From Deltaproteobacteria bacterium (GTDB lineage: Bacteria; Desulfobacterota; Desulfobacteria; Desulfobacterales; SG8-13), in assembly GCA_024639205.1 (NCBI GenBank), contig JAHEIV010000099.1, forward strand, positions 1 through 8,893: a DNA stretch of 8,893 nucleotides, written 5' to 3'. Of this stretch, positions 7,518 to 8,893 are shown piece after piece. The stretch's first letter is position 1. Each line of letters starts with the position of its first letter. Position numbers and translations under genes: made by a program. The notes under the pieces are model-generated. The model ran no database searches. It was not told where the DNA came from and saw only the letters and a list, made by a program, of their open reading frames with translations.

Positions 7518-7546
7518 TGGAAAATTCGGGTAGATTTGGGTAGAAT
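7518..7546 (+). promoter_or_regulatory. Predicted sigma-70-like promoter of rpoH
   Basis: TGGAAA (7518-7523, four of six) and TAGAAT (7541-7546, five of six) are separated by exactly 17 bases. Transcription would start near 7553, giving a leader of about 34 bases before the ATG at 7587. The spacer ends in GGGTAGA, repeated with a 10-base period (7528 and 7538), so the second copy overlaps the -10. Confidence 0.5.
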
Positions 7547-7586
7547 AGTAGATTGCAATTCGCCTGCTGCGTTAGGAAAAGGATCG

Positions 7587-8564
7587 ATGACGACAAAGAA
7601 GAAAAAAAAGACCGTAGGTTCCCACAAGACGAGTGCGAAAAAAGCTTCTGCCGCAACCGCTAAAAAAGCCGCCCCCGATCGCTCTGCTGATAAGGCGCTG
7701 GTCAAATTCGATCCGCTGCAGCGGTACTTGTCTGAAATCAGCCGCTACCGCCTGCTTACCCGTGAAGAGGAGCGTGAGCTGGGTATCCGGGTACAGAAGC
7801 ATGGCGATCGGGAAGCCGCCTATGCGCTGGTAACATCCAATCTGCGTCTGGTGGTAAAGATCGCACTCGAATTTCAGCGGGTGTGGATGCAGAATCTGCT
7901 CGATCTGATACAGGAAGGCAACATCGGGCTGATGCAAGCGGTCCGAAAATTCGATCCATACAAGAACGTCAAGTTTTCCTATTATGCCTCTTTCTGGATC
8001 AAAGCCTACATTCTTAAATTCATCATGGATAACTGGCGTCTGGTGAAGATCGGCACCACCCAGGGGCAACGCAAGCTGTTTTTTAAGCTCAAAAAGGAAA
8101 AACAGAAATTGATTGATCAGGGTTTCGATCCGAAACCCAAATTGCTGTCTGAGCGATTGGGTGTTTCCGAACGCGAAATTGTAGACATGGATCAACGCCT
8201 GGACGGCTGGGATCTGAGCCTGGATGCACCATTTAAGGATGACTCCGACACCGAGCGGATCGAATTTCTCAGCACCCCGACCGAATCGATTGAAGACAAA
8301 GTCGCCAAAAAGGAAATTGAAGCACTGCTGCATACCAAAATAGCCGAATTCAGAAAGAAGATGACGCGCAGAGAAAAGGAAATCTTCGACCTGCGCATTT
8401 TCTCCGACAATCCGGTCACGCTTCAGGAAATCGGAGACCGCTACGGGATTTCGCGAGAACGCGTGCGGCAGGTGGAAAAAAATATCGTCAAAAAGATGCG
8501 GGAATTCTTTAAAAGAGAAATTCCCGATTTTTCGGTGTACACAGAAGAGAGCACCACCGAATGA
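7587..8564 (+). CDS. rpoH: RNA polymerase sigma factor RpoH (sigma-32 type)
   Basis: A 325-residue sigma-70-family protein from ATG 7587, which follows AGGAAAAGGA at 7574-7583. The frame stays open upstream to 7440, but that stretch holds the predicted promoter, so the longer form is rejected. Order: Lys/Ala-rich tail (about 1-39); region 1.2 (about 41-70, FDPLQRYLSEI); region 2 (about 77-150, with NLLDLIQEGNIGLMQAV for core binding and FSYYASFWIKAYI for -10 recognition); the RpoH box QRKLFFKLKK (161-170), which marks sigma-32 rather than the housekeeping factor; region 3 (about 184-215); and region 4 (about 250-306), with the -35-binding helix-turn-helix VTLQEIGDRYGISRERVRQV. Family role: directs core polymerase to heat-shock genes for chaperones and proteases. 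It is about 40 residues longer than the E. coli protein, mostly from the basic tail. It is divergent from tRNA-Arg and looks monocistronic. Confidence 0.95.
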   Translation: MTTKKKKKTVGSHKTSAKKASAATAKKAAPDRSADKALVKFDPLQRYLSEISRYRLLTREEERELGIRVQKHGDREAAYALVTSNLRLVVKIALEFQRVWMQNLLDLIQEGNIGLMQAVRKFDPYKNVKFSYYASFWIKAYILKFIMDNWRLVKIGTTQGQRKLFFKLKKEKQKLIDQGFDPKPKLLSERLGVSEREIVDMDQRLDGWDLSLDAPFKDDSDTERIEFLSTPTESIEDKVAKKEIEALLHTKIAEFRKKMTRREKEIFDLRIFSDNPVTLQEIGDRYGISRERVRQVEKNIVKKMREFFKREIPDFSVYTEESTTE

Positions 8565-8810
8565 AGCTCGCCGTGGCAAGCTGCAGGGTATTGGATCGGA
8601 AATTCGCCGCAGTCGAACCCGCCATCGCTTAAACGAGCTCCCCGTTTCGCTGAAAATTTACAAGATAGGCTGTCGCGGTGCACCTTGCCTTGCTTTCTGC
8701 AAACCGACCGCAGGCCAGACAGGGTGATCAGGCGCACGCACACAGCGTGCCCAAAGCCGGCTGCCGGAATAGTGCCCATCCACGTTGGAAGGGCCCTATA
8801 TAGATCTGCA
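8565..8810. other. Intergenic region with imperfect repeats and a hairpin
   Basis: The 246 bases between rpoH and the lipoprotein gene hold no convincing gene. AGCTCGCCGTGGC at 8565 recurs imperfectly as AGCTCCCCGTTTC at 8636, 71 bases on. The first copy begins immediately after the rpoH stop and could form a poor stem (CCGTGGC with GCTGCAG). A cleaner hairpin lies at 8731-8752: GCACGC and GCGTGC around ACACA. No T-run follows either stem, so I cannot name an intrinsic terminator for rpoH. The composition suggests a dispersed intergenic repeat, which one window cannot prove. Confidence 0.35.
8731..8752. repeat. G+C-rich hairpin
   Basis: Perfect six-pair stem GCACGC/GCGTGC with loop ACACA (8740-8744). 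It can be extended by two G-C pairs across a bulged C. No U-tract follows, so it is either part of a repeat element or a factor-dependent stop signal. Confidence 0.3.
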
Positions 8811-8893
8811 ATGAAAGTGAAATCAACGATGATCAAAGTGATAAAAACCCTGGCCGTTGCGACGATGGCCCTCAGCGGCTTGATCGGCTGTAC
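8811..8893 (+). CDS. Lipoprotein, N-terminal signal peptide only (runs off right edge)
   Basis: From ATG 8811 the frame is open to the window end (27 full codons, two bases over). It begins with a Lys-rich n-region, then a hydrophobic stretch (TLAVATMALSGLIG). It reaches a lipobox L24-I25-G26-C27, with the Cys codon at 8889-8891, so it is probably a lipoprotein processed by signal peptidase II. A second ATG at 8829 (codon 7) would give a more typical 20-residue signal peptide; neither start has a strong ribosome site. TATATA near 8798 could be a -10 element for it, but I see no matching -35. Nothing of the mature protein is visible, so its function cannot be given. Confidence 0.65.
   Translation, partial: MKVKSTMIKVIKTLAVATMALSGLIGC

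Noticed and set aside
7440..7586. Upstream extension of rpoH by 49 codons
   Set aside because: The extension spans the predicted promoter and lacks a ribosome site; ATG 7587 has AGGAAAAGGA in front and gives a family-like protein.
7572..8579. 335-residue minus-strand frame
   Set aside because: It is the reverse shadow of rpoH, caused by codon composition; the plus-strand product has all sigma regions.

Overview
The window looks like chromosomal DNA from a Gram-negative, probably deltaproteobacterial (Desulfobacterota, Desulfobacterales-like) organism. That placement is an inference. It rests on the style of the sigma-32 protein, the short cytoplasmic NagZ, the two-TM PAS-GGDEF-EAL protein and the moderate G+C content. 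No 16S rRNA or strict marker gene is present. I see no insertion sequence, CRISPR array, phage gene or integrase, and most of the window reads as ordinary housekeeping and signalling DNA.

Layout, left to right. (1) Positions 1-2910, minus strand: a secreted M4 (thermolysin-family) metalloprotease of at least 970 residues. It has a signal peptide, FTP/PepSY-type propeptide, zinc catalytic domain, MAM-like jelly roll, Ig-like domain and at least two copies of a roughly 115-residue beta-rich domain. The second copy is cut by the window edge. (2) 2911-3559: 649 bases with no convincing gene, holding the probable protease promoter. (3) 3560-6742, minus strand: a two-gene unit. A membrane-anchored PAS-GGDEF-EAL protein is followed 18 bases later by nagZ, a family-3 beta-N-acetylhexosaminidase of peptidoglycan recycling. 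The leader of this unit carries an extended -10 promoter and a perfect 17-base dyad. (4) 6743-7335: an AT-rich divergent region, then a small plus-strand gene for a 64-residue hydrophobic protein. (5) 7336-7412, minus strand: tRNA-Arg (anticodon UCU) with an encoded CCA end, transcribed divergently from (6) rpoH at 7587-8564, plus strand. The two facing promoters are about 25 bases apart. (7) 8565-8810: an intergenic stretch with imperfect repeats and a hairpin. (8) 8811 to the right edge: the signal peptide of a lipoprotein.

Functional links. The likely operon joins a c-di-GMP turnover protein with intact active sites in both domains to a cell-wall recycling enzyme. The protease has its own promoter and is probably an exported degradative enzyme with substrate-binding modules. 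The rpoH and tRNA-Arg genes share a compact divergent control region. I found no clear candidate for a wholly new system. The items most worth checking are the repeated C-terminal protease domain, the short pro/mature junction of the protease, the dyad before the c-di-GMP gene, and the small membrane protein.
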